From Pantoea alhagi (GTDB taxonomy: Bacteria; Pseudomonadota; Gammaproteobacteria; Enterobacterales; Enterobacteriaceae), in the NCBI RefSeq assembly GCF_002101395.1, contig NZ_CP019706.1:1426001-1490000 (forward strand): a stretch of 64,000 nt of DNA, given 5' to 3'. The position numbers were made by a program, and so were the translations under genes. Shown here piece after piece: positions 47,601 through 55,045 of this stretch (positions are counted from its first letter, which is position 1; each line of letters starts with the position of its first letter). The notes under the pieces were generated by a model that made no database searches, was not told the DNA's origin, and saw only the letters and a list, made by a program, of their open reading frames with translations.

Positions 47601-47798
47601 CAGGGGATTGTGGAGGACGCATCGCACAGGGAAAGTACATCACTACCCGATGACGCGCTGACATCTGCCGGATTCGTGTTGCCAGCGGCAACCGGCGATC
47701 TCTGGGCGATAGCTGAAAGGGCGGAGCTTGATACAACATCATATCTTATCCCTCCCGCCGCTCCTCAGACAGATCCGCTGATTCATCATCCCGTCTGA
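44673..47798 (+). CDS. Giant Ig-like-repeat protein B (9 repeats, paralogue of A)
   Basis: This 1041-residue paralogue of the preceding protein has about nine Ig-like repeats plus the common tail. Repeats 1-8 align in order with repeats 1-8 of protein A; for example LSGTARNVESGNYVQVTLNG matches LSGTAINVESGNYVQVALNG. Its ninth repeat (PLGDNIIDQSEVD) is most like the last repeat of A (VTGDNILQPAELD), so five repeats of A have no counterpart here. The tail reads KTLTLADLGLDQGI, then LPAATGDLWA and AELDTTSY. No signal peptide, membrane helix or cell-wall anchor is visible. Both genes lie between terminators and so form separate transcription units. Function is unknown; an adhesin or matrix protein is a reasonable guess. 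Confidence 0.85.
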   Translation: MSKKPCLTIDPLFEDGFSATSPADYYAFANLSGTARNVESGNYVQVTLNGQTYQGLVDKNGEWRIPLSPSTITSLINVDPSVTHDLVVSVTNNQGYATEQIRKVSVVDMLDGRAAGIAISPIAGNDELIGREKMHGQVISGLTERVAEGEMVTITLEGKSWQVPVDANGAWSSVLTPEMMKGLTPGEHTLSVSAPSIYGDSYSSDERTFTVTNEKGTSYAAEINVNSISGDDLLTAIEQQSSLIVSGTTANVASGKEVWVQLGDDIYAATVKNNHWQAEIPASDLADLNKGPATLIAWVKDLRETATTVREFTVGESLTMPYITLDVPYNNFDADDIQWALLTEVLSGHVTNVAAGSYLNVTFGDLRYQARVDENGDWRLPVAPDDLLSQPTGEIPLVLSITNAQGETAELSKTIYFSGIDTGSETRVVINPVSGDDIINAREKQTELTITGDSLNVPAGQFVELRFPDALGNNAFFGIVDQTGEWRVSLSADDLKNLPAGELRIEVTIPGDDQWSNPNGGSLTGERWVTVEPGEATENIASLTIDSLEDYGHLTLDQLNGLTVSGSATNISDGSEVWLQLGDWAWTGEVHQGQWQVTIPADKVPELRTGGVIFEATVRNNANGDSADDTVYINLDPAVPPDGPYVRLDPVWGDDVIIRTDDLRPDYLITGTFTGNDWSDISLTLNGKSYSAQVTNGSWMVWIPDQDIRALPDGEVPIKVQWGELSDTSTLTLNTDTDAPLFGATLDTVDGQNLITSFEVYDNGLTLSGGVLDASIAPLGTRVDIEFHNKHYQTTLTGDAANPRWSLTIPAEDMQALDSYDAQIVRVTLGEAGQHNVVTARNLEFTEDEGSRAYTPQMLINPLGDNIIDQSEVDSVQVLSGTSLYFWTGQQVVVTLDNLRWETTTDSSGHWKVAIPAGDLAGIADGEHRLEAGIYFNDPDSGEWAIANETSLTFNTGASDAVLPEKTLTLADLGLDQGIVEDASHRESTSLPDDALTSAGFVLPAATGDLWAIAERAELDTTSYLIPPAAPQTDPLIHHPV

Positions 47799-47809
47799 AC
47801 GTCAGGCAT

Positions 47810-47837
47810 AAAAAAACCCGCCATCAGGCGGGTTTTT
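47810..47837. terminator. Bidirectional terminator Ig gene B / yiaG
   Basis: AAAAAACCCGCC-atca-GGCGGGTTTTT forms a stem with T runs on both strands, between convergent genes. Confidence 0.93.
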
Positions 47838-47850
47838 ACGTTCTGCGCAT

Positions 47851-48147
47851 TCAGTCAAGCAGCTGCCGCCCCAGATAGGGATTGGAATGCAGCAGTTGCA
47901 TCAGCTTTTGGGCACTACCTGATGGGCGGGTGCGTCTCGCTTCCCAGCTTTTCACTGAAGAGACGCTCACGCCCATCACGCGGGCAAATTCATCAATTTT
48001 CATACCGGTCATTTCGCGCAGGCGTTGTGGTTCTGGCACTGAAACCGTTTTTTCTTGCTGCGCTAAAGGGGCACCAACGACATTCCGTGTTAATACAATT
48101 TGTTCAAGACTGCTAAGTAACTCAACCATGGGGTCTTTTACTTCCAT
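47851..48147 (-). CDS. yiaG: XRE-family DNA-binding protein YiaG
   Basis: This 98-residue protein has a C-terminal helix-turn-helix of the Cro/C1 (HigA-like) type (about 45-90: MKIDEFARVMGVSVSSVKSW EARRTRP). The N-terminus MEVKDPMVELLSSLEQIV matches E. coli YiaG (MEYKDPMHELLSSLEQIV). The central linker is about as divergent as usual. An AGGAG sits 7 nt from the ATG. YiaG is a predicted transcriptional regulator without an assigned regulon; no toxin partner gene is adjacent. It is divergent from yiaF, as in E. coli. Confidence 0.93.
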   Translation of the reverse strand: MEVKDPMVELLSSLEQIVLTRNVVGAPLAQQEKTVSVPEPQRLREMTGMKIDEFARVMGVSVSSVKSWEARRTRPSGSAQKLMQLLHSNPYLGRQLLD

Positions 48148-48562
48148 AGCAAACTCCTAAAACTCACTTTGAACAACGTGAAGGAAAACAGAGATAAGAA
48201 CCTGAAGCCCAGGCTCAGAATGCCGGTTTGTTGCATGAATGAAGGGGTCAGAGCTGTGCAACATAAATCGGGAATTTAAGTATTAGATGATTCCTGGAGT
48301 TTTGCCGCCCGATTTTAAAAAATTTTTTGATCTTGCTGGCGGCTTTTAGCCGTGCCGCCAGTTAGCGCCTTACTTGGCCTGCATTCTGCTTAAAAAGGGT
48401 TATCACAACCACGGAATCGCTAACTTCACGATAATTCGTGATTAATTCATTCTTCCCCATATTCAGCCTAATCGCATTGATCTATGCTTTAGGCACCTTA
48501 AAAAGGCGGCGAGAGGCGGCCTTATTAAACAGTGAGTTTGTTAATTTACAGGAGTAAACGCT
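48148..48562. other. yiaG-yiaF divergent intergenic region
   Basis: The region holds a perfect palindrome TCACGA-TAAT-TCGTGA (48426-48441), a hairpin CTGGCGGC / GCCGCCAG (48336-48361) and an A6T6 tract (about 48317-48328). I see no gene. Confidence 0.5.
48426..48441. promoter_or_regulatory. Palindrome upstream of yiaF (operator-like)
   Basis: TCACGA-TAAT-TCGTGA is a perfect 6-bp inverted repeat with a 4-nt spacer, about 120 nt before yiaF. The binder is unknown; YiaG, encoded divergently, is one candidate. Confidence 0.35.
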
Positions 48563-49279
48563 ATGGCGACCGGAGTTTCCCGCGGCTGGACGCGTCTGTG
48601 GCTGCCGTTGGCAGCAGTACTGGTCATCCTGCAGCTTACCGGCTGCGGTGATAAAGAGGGTGAACAGCGCAAGGCCTTTAGTGACTTTTTACAGAATACC
48701 GTCATGCGCAGCGGCGAACATTTGCCTGCGCTGAGTGAGGATCAAAAACAGCGCTTTGGTAATTACGCCAGCGATTACGCCATTATTTATGGCTTTTCAC
48801 AACAGATAAACAAAGCGGTGGACCAGGGTCTGCGTCCGGTAGTGGACGAGCTTTCCGCGCTGCGTGTTCCGCAGGATTATCTTACGCGCCGCGATGCGCT
48901 GCGTCAGGCAAGCGGTACGCTGAGCGTGCTGGCGCAGCAGCTGCAAAACGCAAAAAGCCAGGCGGACAGCAGCAAAGCCGCGCTGAAACAGCCTGACGAT
49001 CTGAAGCCGATTTACGATCGCGCCTATACCCAGGTCGTTACACAGCCGGCAGCTACCCTGCAGCCGCTGCTGCCAGCGCTGCAATCGCTGAGTCAGGATG
49101 TGGTGCAGGCAGGCGATTTTCTGCAACAGCAGGGGACGCGCGTTTCCTTCAATGATAACGGCGTGCAGTTCCCCACCCAGGAACAGGCCAGCCAGTACAA
49201 TACGTTAATGAGCAACGTATCATCGAAAGCGCAGGCGCTGACGCAGGCGCAAAACGCCGTTCAAAACGGGCTACAGTAA
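48563..49279 (+). CDS. yiaF: DUF3053 lipoprotein YiaF
   Basis: This 238-residue predicted lipoprotein has an N-terminal hydrophobic stretch ending in the lipobox LQLTGC, after which Cys28 would be lipidated. The rest is helical and glutamine/alanine-rich, with DKEGEQRKAFSDFLQNTVMR and QLQNAKSQADSSKAALKQ closely matching E. coli YiaF. The Shine-Dalgarno CAGGAG and ATG are well spaced. Function is unknown. It is followed by the mtl control region. Confidence 0.93.
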   Translation: MATGVSRGWTRLWLPLAAVLVILQLTGCGDKEGEQRKAFSDFLQNTVMRSGEHLPALSEDQKQRFGNYASDYAIIYGFSQQINKAVDQGLRPVVDELSALRVPQDYLTRRDALRQASGTLSVLAQQLQNAKSQADSSKAALKQPDDLKPIYDRAYTQVVTQPAATLQPLLPALQSLSQDVVQAGDFLQQQGTRVSFNDNGVQFPTQEQASQYNTLMSNVSSKAQALTQAQNAVQNGLQ

Positions 49280-49368
49280 AAACCACAGCGGGTGCCCTGT
49301 AAATTACGGCACCCGCATTTCGGTCCAGGCAAAAGTGTGATCTGCCGCATTTTCATCCAAAAGTTTAT

Positions 49369-49384
49369 TGTGATCAACATCACA
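49369..49384. promoter_or_regulatory. CRP site (perfect half-sites), mtl promoter
   Basis: TGTGA TCAACA TCACA has both half-sites perfect. Confidence 0.8.
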
Positions 49385-49412
49385 ATTTAGAAACAAATTG
49401 GCAGCACTAAAA

Positions 49413-49428
49413 TGTGACATTTATCACA
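49413..49428. promoter_or_regulatory. CRP site (perfect half-sites), mtl promoter
   Basis: TGTGA CATTTA TCACA has both half-sites perfect; it lies 44 bp centre-to-centre from the previous site, about four helical turns. Confidence 0.8.
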
Positions 49429-49486
49429 TAAAACCGTATGAGTGCGGTGATTATTTCAGCATGACGCTTTTCAGGAAGCCTCTTTA

Positions 49487-49502
49487 TGTGATCCTACTCA
49501 CG
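49487..49502. promoter_or_regulatory. CRP site, mtl promoter
   Basis: TGTGA TCCTAC TCACG has one mismatch in the right half. Confidence 0.65.
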
Positions 49503-49530
49503 AAAAACGCCCTTTTCCCTCCCCAAAAAG

Positions 49531-49546
49531 CGTGATCTCTCTCACT
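49531..49546. promoter_or_regulatory. CRP site, promoter-proximal, mtl promoter
   Basis: CGTGA TCTCTC TCACT has one mismatch in each half. It is the site nearest the gene and again 44 bp from its neighbour. Confidence 0.6.
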
Positions 49547-49688
49547 TCATCTGGCTCACTACGCAGCGTCATAAACGCATGCTAGAGTCCGCCTGCATAC
49601 AGTAATTCGACGGCTCCCCGCCGAAGCGTCTTAACAAAATCACGCGCTCTCTTATTTGTCAGCGCGTAACAATAAGGGGTGTGTTTTT

Positions 49689-51605
49689 ATGTCCTCATCA
49701 GTCAAGGTCAAGGTTCAAAGCTTTGGTCGCTTTCTGAGTAATATGGTGATGCCCAATATCGGTGCGTTTATCGCCTGGGGTATCATCACTGCGCTATTTA
49801 TTCCTACCGGTTGGTTACCTAACGAAACGTTAGCGAAACTGGTTGGCCCGATGATTACCTACCTGCTGCCGCTGCTGATCGGTTATACCGGTGGCCGTCT
49901 GGTAGGCGGCGATCGCGGCGGCGTCGTTGGCGCGATCACCACCATGGGCGTGATCGTTGGTGCCGATATGCCGATGTTCCTTGGTGCCATGATTGCCGGT
50001 CCGCTGGGCGGCTGGGCGATCAAAACCTTTGACCGCACGGTAGAGGGTAAAATTAAAAGTGGCTTCGAGATGTTGGTTAACAACTTCTCCGCCGGCATTA
50101 TCGGCATGCTGCTGGCTATTTTGGCGTTCCTTGCCATTGGTCCGCTGGTGGAAGGTCTCTCCCGTATTCTTGCCGCTGGCGTGAATGTCATGGTGCAGAA
50201 CAACCTGCTGCCGTTGACCTCTATCTTTGTGGAACCGGCGAAAATTCTGTTCCTGAATAACGCCATTAACCACGGTATCTTCTCGCCGCTGGGCATTCAG
50301 CAGGCCAGCGAAGCCGGGAAATCCATATTCTTCCTGATTGAAGCGAACCCGGGTCCGGGCATGGGCGTGCTGGTGGCCTATATGTTCTTTGGTCGGGGCA
50401 ATGCGAAGCAGTCCGCTGGCGGCGCAGCCATTATCCACTTCCTGGGCGGCATCCACGAAATCTACTTCCCATATGTGCTGATGGCGCCGCGCCTGCTGCT
50501 GGCGGTGATCCTCGGCGGTATGACTGGTGTCTTCACCCTGACGCTGCTTAACGGCGGCCTGGTTTCTCCGGCTTCCCCGGGTTCGATCCTTGCCGTCCTG
50601 GCGATGACGCCAAAAGGGGCCTACTTCGCCAACATCGCCGCTATTCTGGCTGCTTTCGCCGTCTCCTTTGTAGTGTCCGCAATTCTGCTGAAAACCAGCA
50701 AAGTCAAAGACGAAGACGATATCGAAGCGGCAACCCGCCGTATGCAGGATATGAAAGCGCAGTCTAAAGGTCAGGCGGGTGCGCCTGCTGCTGCGATGAA
50801 CGGCGATCTGAGCCATGTGCGTAAAATCATCGTTGCCTGCGATGCCGGTATGGGCTCCAGCGCGATGGGCGCAGGCGTGCTGCGTAAGAAAGTGCAGGAT
50901 GCCGGGCTGACGCAGATTTCCGTCACCAATACCGCCATCAATGCCCTGCCGGGCGATGTTGACCTGGTGATCACCCACCGCGATCTGACCGAGCGCGCCA
51001 TGCGCCAGGCACCGCACGCACAGCATATTTCGTTGAATAACTTCCTCGACAGCGGTCTGTACAGCGATTTAACCGCGCGTCTGGTAGAAGCGCAGCGCAG
51101 TGCCAGTCATCGTGAAAAGGTAACGGCTACCCTGAGCGACAGCTATGACACCAGTAACGAACATCTGTTTAAGCTGGGCGCCAGCAACGTTTTCCTTGGT
51201 CAACACGCCGTCAACAAGGAAGAGGCGATCCGCTTTGCCGGTGAGCAGCTGGTGAAAGGCGGTTATGTTGAGCCAGAATATGTCGATGCGATGCTGGAAC
51301 GTGAGAAACTGACGCCAACCTATCTGGGCGAATCCATTGCGGTGCCGCACGGAACGGTTGAAGCGAAAGATCGCGTGCTGAAAACCGGCGTGGTGTTCTG
51401 CCAGTATCCGCAGGGTGTACGCTTCGGCGAAGAAGAAGAAGATATCGCCCGCCTGGTAATTGGTATTGCCGCCCGTAACAACGAGCATATCCAGGTTATC
51501 ACCAGCCTGACCAACGCGCTGGATGATGAAAGCGTAATTGAGCGTCTGGCCAACACCACCAGCGTGCAGGAAGTGCTGGATCTGCTGACCGGTCAGCCCG
51601 CCTGA
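49689..51605 (+). CDS. mtlA: Mannitol-specific PTS enzyme IICBA (MtlA)
   Basis: This inner-membrane phosphotransferase imports and phosphorylates mannitol to mannitol-1-phosphate. Domain order is IIC (about 1-345, membrane), IIB (about 378-470) and IIA (about 490-635). The phosphorylation sites fall at Cys384 (IVACDAGMGSSAMG) and His554 (ESIAVPHGTVEAKD), the same numbers as in E. coli MtlA. Length is 638 (637 in E. coli). The ATG at 49689 follows AAGGGG; an in-frame TTG at 49656 would add 11 unrelated residues. It is the first gene of mtlADR. Confidence 0.98.
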   Translation: MSSSVKVKVQSFGRFLSNMVMPNIGAFIAWGIITALFIPTGWLPNETLAKLVGPMITYLLPLLIGYTGGRLVGGDRGGVVGAITTMGVIVGADMPMFLGAMIAGPLGGWAIKTFDRTVEGKIKSGFEMLVNNFSAGIIGMLLAILAFLAIGPLVEGLSRILAAGVNVMVQNNLLPLTSIFVEPAKILFLNNAINHGIFSPLGIQQASEAGKSIFFLIEANPGPGMGVLVAYMFFGRGNAKQSAGGAAIIHFLGGIHEIYFPYVLMAPRLLLAVILGGMTGVFTLTLLNGGLVSPASPGSILAVLAMTPKGAYFANIAAILAAFAVSFVVSAILLKTSKVKDEDDIEAATRRMQDMKAQSKGQAGAPAAAMNGDLSHVRKIIVACDAGMGSSAMGAGVLRKKVQDAGLTQISVTNTAINALPGDVDLVITHRDLTERAMRQAPHAQHISLNNFLDSGLYSDLTARLVEAQRSASHREKVTATLSDSYDTSNEHLFKLGASNVFLGQHAVNKEEAIRFAGEQLVKGGYVEPEYVDAMLEREKLTPTYLGESIAVPHGTVEAKDRVLKTGVVFCQYPQGVRFGEEEEDIARLVIGIAARNNEHIQVITSLTNALDDESVIERLANTTSVQEVLDLLTGQPA

Positions 51606-51619
51606 TCGCTTACTTAAGT

Positions 51620-51642
51620 TAAGGGGCCACGTCGGCCCCTTA
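51620..51642 (+). terminator. mtlA-mtlD intercistronic hairpin
   Basis: TAAGGGGCC-acgtc-GGCCCCTTA, a perfect 9-bp stem, is followed by CCCTTTTCTT. It is probably a partial terminator or processing/stability element that lowers mtlD relative to mtlA. Confidence 0.7.
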
Positions 51643-51671
51643 CCCTTTTCTTGTTTAAAGGTTTAGCAACG

Positions 51672-52820
51672 ATGAAAGCATTACATTTCGGTGCCGGTAA
51701 TATCGGTCGTGGATTTATCGGCAAGCTGCTGGCAGACGCCGGTATTGAACTGATTTTCGCCGACGTGAACCAGGCCGTGCTTGATGCGCTGAACGCGCGC
51801 CACCAGTATCCGGTTCACGTTGTCGGTGAGCAGGCGCAGGTGGAAACGGTTACCGGCGTCAGCGCGGTAAACAGCACCAGCGATGAGGTGATCGATCTGA
51901 TTGCCGAGGTTGATATCGTTACCACGGCGGTTGGCCCACAGATTCTGGAGCGCATCGCTGGCAGTATCGCGCGCGGCCTGGCCAAACGCAGTGATAGCGC
52001 TAATTCCCGCCCGTTAAATATCATTGCCTGTGAAAATATGGTGCGTGGCACCAGCCAGCTAAAACAGCATGTGCTGGCCGCCCTGCCGGAAAATCTTCAC
52101 GCCTGGGTTGAGCAGCACGTCGGCTTTGTCGATTCTGCCGTAGACCGTATCGTGCCGCCGGGCGAAGCGGGCAGCAACGATCCGCTGGAGGTCACTGTGG
52201 AAACCTTTAGCGAATGGATTGTGGATAAAACCCAGTTCAAAGGCGATTTACCGACCATCCAGGGCATGGAACTCACCGATAACCTGATGGCGTTTGTTGA
52301 GCGTAAGCTCTTTACCCTGAACACCGGTCACGCGATTACCGCTTACCTGGGACAGCTGGCCGGGCATCAAACCATTCGCGACGCTATCCTCGATCCAGCG
52401 GTACGCGCAGTGGTTAAAGGTGCGATGCAGGAGAGCGGCGCAGTATTGATCAAACGCTACGGTTTTGACCCGGAGAAACATGCCGCCTATATCGACAAGA
52501 TCCTGGGTCGCTTTGAAAACCCTTACCTGAAAGATGACGTAGAGCGCGTTGGTCGTCAGCCTCTGCGTAAGCTCAGCGCCGGTGACCGTTTGATCAAGCC
52601 TACGCTGGGCACGCTGGAGTATCAGCTACCGCACGATAATCTGGTTAAAGGCATCGCTGCCGCCATGCATTATCGCAGCGCGCAGGATCCGCAGGCGCAG
52701 GAGCTGGAAGCACTGTTGAAATCAGCGGGCCCGCAGGCTGCGCTGGCACAGGTTTCCGGTCTTGATATTAATAGCGAAGTGGTTGCCGCGGTGGTTAAGG
52801 CCTATGCTGCAATGCCATAA
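51672..52820 (+). CDS. mtlD: Mannitol-1-phosphate 5-dehydrogenase MtlD
   Basis: This cytoplasmic NAD-dependent polyol dehydrogenase converts mannitol-1-phosphate to fructose-6-phosphate. The N-terminal Rossmann motif [15 protein letters not shown] binds NAD. The active-site region [20 protein letters not shown] contains the conserved Lys and His of the polyol-specific long-chain dehydrogenases. There are 382 residues, E. coli length. The ATG at 51672 begins MKALHFGAG; an upstream in-frame codon at 51651 is not needed. The stop overlaps a potential mtlR start (TAATG). Confidence 0.98.
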   Translation: MKALHFGAGNIGRGFIGKLLADAGIELIFADVNQAVLDALNARHQYPVHVVGEQAQVETVTGVSAVNSTSDEVIDLIAEVDIVTTAVGPQILERIAGSIARGLAKRSDSANSRPLNIIACENMVRGTSQLKQHVLAALPENLHAWVEQHVGFVDSAVDRIVPPGEAGSNDPLEVTVETFSEWIVDKTQFKGDLPTIQGMELTDNLMAFVERKLFTLNTGHAITAYLGQLAGHQTIRDAILDPAVRAVVKGAMQESGAVLIKRYGFDPEKHAAYIDKILGRFENPYLKDDVERVGRQPLRKLSAGDRLIKPTLGTLEYQLPHDNLVKGIAAAMHYRSAQDPQAQELEALLKSAGPQAALAQVSGLDINSEVVAAVVKAYAAMP

Positions 52821-53434
52821 TGCGCACGCTGCCGATGCGGTTTAACGGCGAGCAACGAGGGCACAGCCAGGCTGTGCCCGCGCGCAGAATGATAAATGTA
52901 CAGGCAACAATGGAAGAGAAGCAGGCTTTTGAAAATCAGGTGCTGGAGCGCCTGAATGCCGGACGCTCGGTAAGAAGCTTCCTGATTGCCGCCGTCGAGC
53001 TGTTGACCGAGGCGGTCAATCTGCTGGTGCTTCAGGTGTTTCGCAAGGATGACTATGCGGTGAAATATGCCGTCGAGCCGCTGCTATTCGGCAATGGCCC
53101 GCTGGGTGAGATGTCAGTAAGGCTGAAGCTGATTTACGGCCTGGGCGTGATTAGTCGCCAGGAGTATGAAGACTGCGAGCTGTTGATGGCGCTGCGTGAA
53201 GAGCTGAACCATGACAGCAGCGACTATCGTTTTAGCGATGATGAGATTCTGGGACCCTTCAGCGAGCTGCACTGTGTCAGCGCCTGGCCGCCCCGCCCTG
53301 ACTTCTCTGCCAATGATGAACAGCTGCGCGCCATGCAGCAACAGCGTTATCAACAGGTGCTGCGTTCAACCATGGTGCTTTCGCTGACCGAGCTGATCTC
53401 CCGTATCAGCATGAAGCAGGCCTTTAAAAAGTAG
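52820..53434 (+). CDS. mtlR: Mannitol operon repressor MtlR
   Basis: This cytoplasmic repressor of the mtl operon lacks a classical DNA-binding motif. From [20 protein letters not shown] onward it is nearly collinear with E. coli MtlR ([40 protein letters not shown]). The start is uncertain. The ATG at 52820 is coupled to the mtlD stop and gives 204 residues (E. coli 195), but its first 23 residues are unlike E. coli and contain a perfect DNA hairpin at 52859-52879. The ATG at 52889 ([10 protein letters not shown]) would begin right at the conserved part and give 181 residues. Confidence 0.92.
   Translation: MRTLPMRFNGEQRGHSQAVPARRMINVQATMEEKQAFENQVLERLNAGRSVRSFLIAAVELLTEAVNLLVLQVFRKDDYAVKYAVEPLLFGNGPLGEMSVRLKLIYGLGVISRQEYEDCELLMALREELNHDSSDYRFSDDEILGPFSELHCVSAWPPRPDFSANDEQLRAMQQQRYQQVLRSTMVLSLTELISRISMKQAFKK
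52859..52879 (+). repeat. Perfect inverted repeat at the mtlD-mtlR junction
   Basis: GGGCACAGCC-A-GGCTGTGCCC forms 10-bp arms around a single base. It ends 9 nt before the alternative mtlR ATG at 52889 and could be an mRNA hairpin or a protein-binding palindrome. Confidence 0.55.
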
Positions 53435-53495
53435 CCCCGCGTCCCGCACGCTTTTCGTGTATCCTATCGGTTATTCATCAGTACAGGTAATCGTC

Positions 53496-53858
53496 ATGAA
53501 AGAGCAGGAAAAAGCCGAAATCAAGCGCCTCAGCGATCTGCTGGATGCGCTCAATCGTAAAGAGCCGATGTTACTGGAATCGGGCGATGCGGAGAAACTC
53601 GGCGCGCTGCTGAAAGAAAAAGAAGCGCTGGTCAAAGAGATCGAACGTCTACGTGACGTGCGTGACCAGAAGCTGAGCAAAGAAGCACAGAAGCTGCAAA
53701 AATTGCCTTTCAGCCGGGCTATCACCAAAAAAGAGCAGGCAAATATGGGCGCGCTGAAAAAAAGCGTGCGCGGCCTGGTGGTGGTGCACCCAATGACCGC
53801 GCTGGGTAAAGAGATGGGCCTGGAAGAGATGACCGGCTTCGCGCCTAAAGCTTTCTGA
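53496..53858 (+). CDS. yibL: Ribosome-associated DUF2810 protein YibL
   Basis: This 120-residue, highly charged, mostly helical protein ([20 protein letters not shown], then a Lys/Glu-rich coiled-coil stretch) matches E. coli YibL, which co-purifies with ribosomes. The C-terminal [20 protein letters not shown] is conserved. I start at ATG 53496, as in E. coli, rather than the in-frame codon at 53457. It follows mtlR as in E. coli. Its precise function is unknown. Confidence 0.93.
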   Translation: MKEQEKAEIKRLSDLLDALNRKEPMLLESGDAEKLGALLKEKEALVKEIERLRDVRDQKLSKEAQKLQKLPFSRAITKKEQANMGALKKSVRGLVVVHPMTALGKEMGLEEMTGFAPKAF

Positions 53859-53863
53859 GCCTG

Positions 53864-53889
53864 CAGGCCGGGGGATTAAGCCCGGCCTG
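53864..53889. terminator. Hairpin between yibL and the VirK-family gene
   Basis: CAGGCCGGG / CCCGGCCTG, a 9-bp perfect stem, lies between convergent genes with no T run. Confidence 0.6.
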
Positions 53890-53894
53890 ATGCC

Positions 53895-54830
53895 TTACCG
53901 GCCACCAACCTCCGCCAGCTGCTGCTCCAGCGCATCCATAAACTCATAGCGCCGACGGTACTCCGCGCGTTTTTTACTGGCGATCTCTTCCAGCGGTTTA
54001 CGCGGCATTGCCAGCGGCAGCTGGTACATACCATTCGGCAGCGCCTCCCCATTTAACGACAGCCAAAATTCACTGTAGCTGGCGTGAAATACCTCTTTTT
54101 TGCTGTGGCGGTAGCGCAGGCTGCGAAACACATGCGTATTATCCCCTACCGCCTGAATCTGTTTAATCTGGCAGCGCCCGGCCAGGTAAAACAGCGTTTC
54201 CATTAATACGCGTTTAGGGAACAGGCCGTGGCTGGCTTTTGTGGCCTCGCGGATCATATCGGCGTTTACTGTTTTACGCGGCCCCTGCAATCCCCCAATT
54301 AATATTGCTCGCTGACCCTGCTGTTCAATAAACGAAAAAGAGAGCGAGGCAAGGGTCACCGCGTTATAGAGTAGCACCAGTGTTATTTCGCCTTCCCGAT
54401 CGTAACGCCCGGTACTGCAAACAATATCAAACTGCGCATTATTTTTACCCTGCAGGCGCGCCACGGTTTGATCCACCGGCGACAGGAACAGCTGATATAA
54501 CGTATGCGGCAGCTGCTGTAGAGTGCGGTAATGTGCCAACAGCGCCTGCGCCCGCTGTTTCACACTAAATAGCGAGCAAAGATAAGGGCGATGGATCTTC
54601 GCTGGCAGCAATCCCTGAATAAGCAGCGCCTGACGCATGGCCGGCAGCTCAGCCATCTGCTCCATATAAGAAAAAGTGGTTACGGGATAAGCCAGCGAAC
54701 GCAGTAAAAACTTCAGCCGAAAGCGTGGGCATTCCCAGAGTTTATTTGGCTTAAATTTCCCAAAGCTTAGCTGGAAAAACAGTGACCCCATCGACAGCTC
54801 GGGCGTCGGGTTCTCAGTAATAGTCGACAT
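53895..54830 (-). CDS. VirK/YbjX family (DUF535) protein
   Basis: This 311-residue protein belongs to the DUF535 group that includes Shigella/Salmonella VirK and E. coli YbjX, which are linked to envelope stress, antimicrobial-peptide resistance and virulence. Family-like segments are IVCSTGRYDREGEITLVLLY, the GGLQGPRK motif (ILIGGLQGPRKTVNADMIRE) and ALRYRH-type text (VFRSLRYRHSKKEVFHASYS EFW). No signal peptide or transmembrane helix is visible. It is alone between yibL and sodA. Biochemical function is unknown. Confidence 0.83.
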   Translation of the reverse strand: MSTITENPTPELSMGSLFFQLSFGKFKPNKLWECPRFRLKFLLRSLAYPVTTFSYMEQMAELPAMRQALLIQGLLPAKIHRPYLCSLFSVKQRAQALLAHYRTLQQLPHTLYQLFLSPVDQTVARLQGKNNAQFDIVCSTGRYDREGEITLVLLYNAVTLASLSFSFIEQQGQRAILIGGLQGPRKTVNADMIREATKASHGLFPKRVLMETLFYLAGRCQIKQIQAVGDNTHVFRSLRYRHSKKEVFHASYSEFWLSLNGEALPNGMYQLPLAMPRKPLEEIASKKRAEYRRRYEFMDALEQQLAEVGGR

Positions 54831-54994
54831 AATATTTATCAGAATGGAGGAAATATATAGCGATATTACGGCAGCGAAGATAAACAGGACGTTAATATTT
54901 CGCTAATAGATTTAGCGCGGCGGGATATATTTATTACCCGATACGGAAAAGCATAATATTATTAAACAACAGCTCAACGAGCCACTATTTAAAT

Positions 54995-55022
54995 AAAACC
55001 GGCGGGCCGTAGCCCACCGGTT
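54995..55022 (-). terminator. Terminator of sodA
   Basis: AACCGGTGGGC / GCCCGCCGGTT stem with one mismatch and a 4-nt loop, followed on the minus strand by TTATTT, 24 nt after the stop. Confidence 0.8.
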
Positions 55023-55045
55023 ATTTACTGCATTATAGCCTGCGC

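Larger units (their letters stand above)
49280..49688. promoter_or_regulatory. mtlADR control region with five CRP-like sites
   Basis: Five TGTGA-N6-TCACA-like sites can be read upstream of mtlA: 49336-49351 (weak right half), 49369-49384, 49413-49428, 49487-49502 and 49531-49546. The E. coli mtl promoter is also known for an array of five CRP sites, over which MtlR acts. A Shine-Dalgarno AAGGGG lies 10 nt before the mtlA ATG. Confidence 0.8.

Noticed and set aside
47851..48147. YiaG as the antitoxin of a toxin-antitoxin pair
   Set aside because: The HTH resembles HigA-type antitoxins, but no small toxin gene is adjacent and the protein matches E. coli YiaG in full.
49830..51026. 398-codon minus-strand open frame opposite mtlA
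   Set aside because: It is antisense to a highly conserved gene and its composition is that of a reverse-frame shadow.
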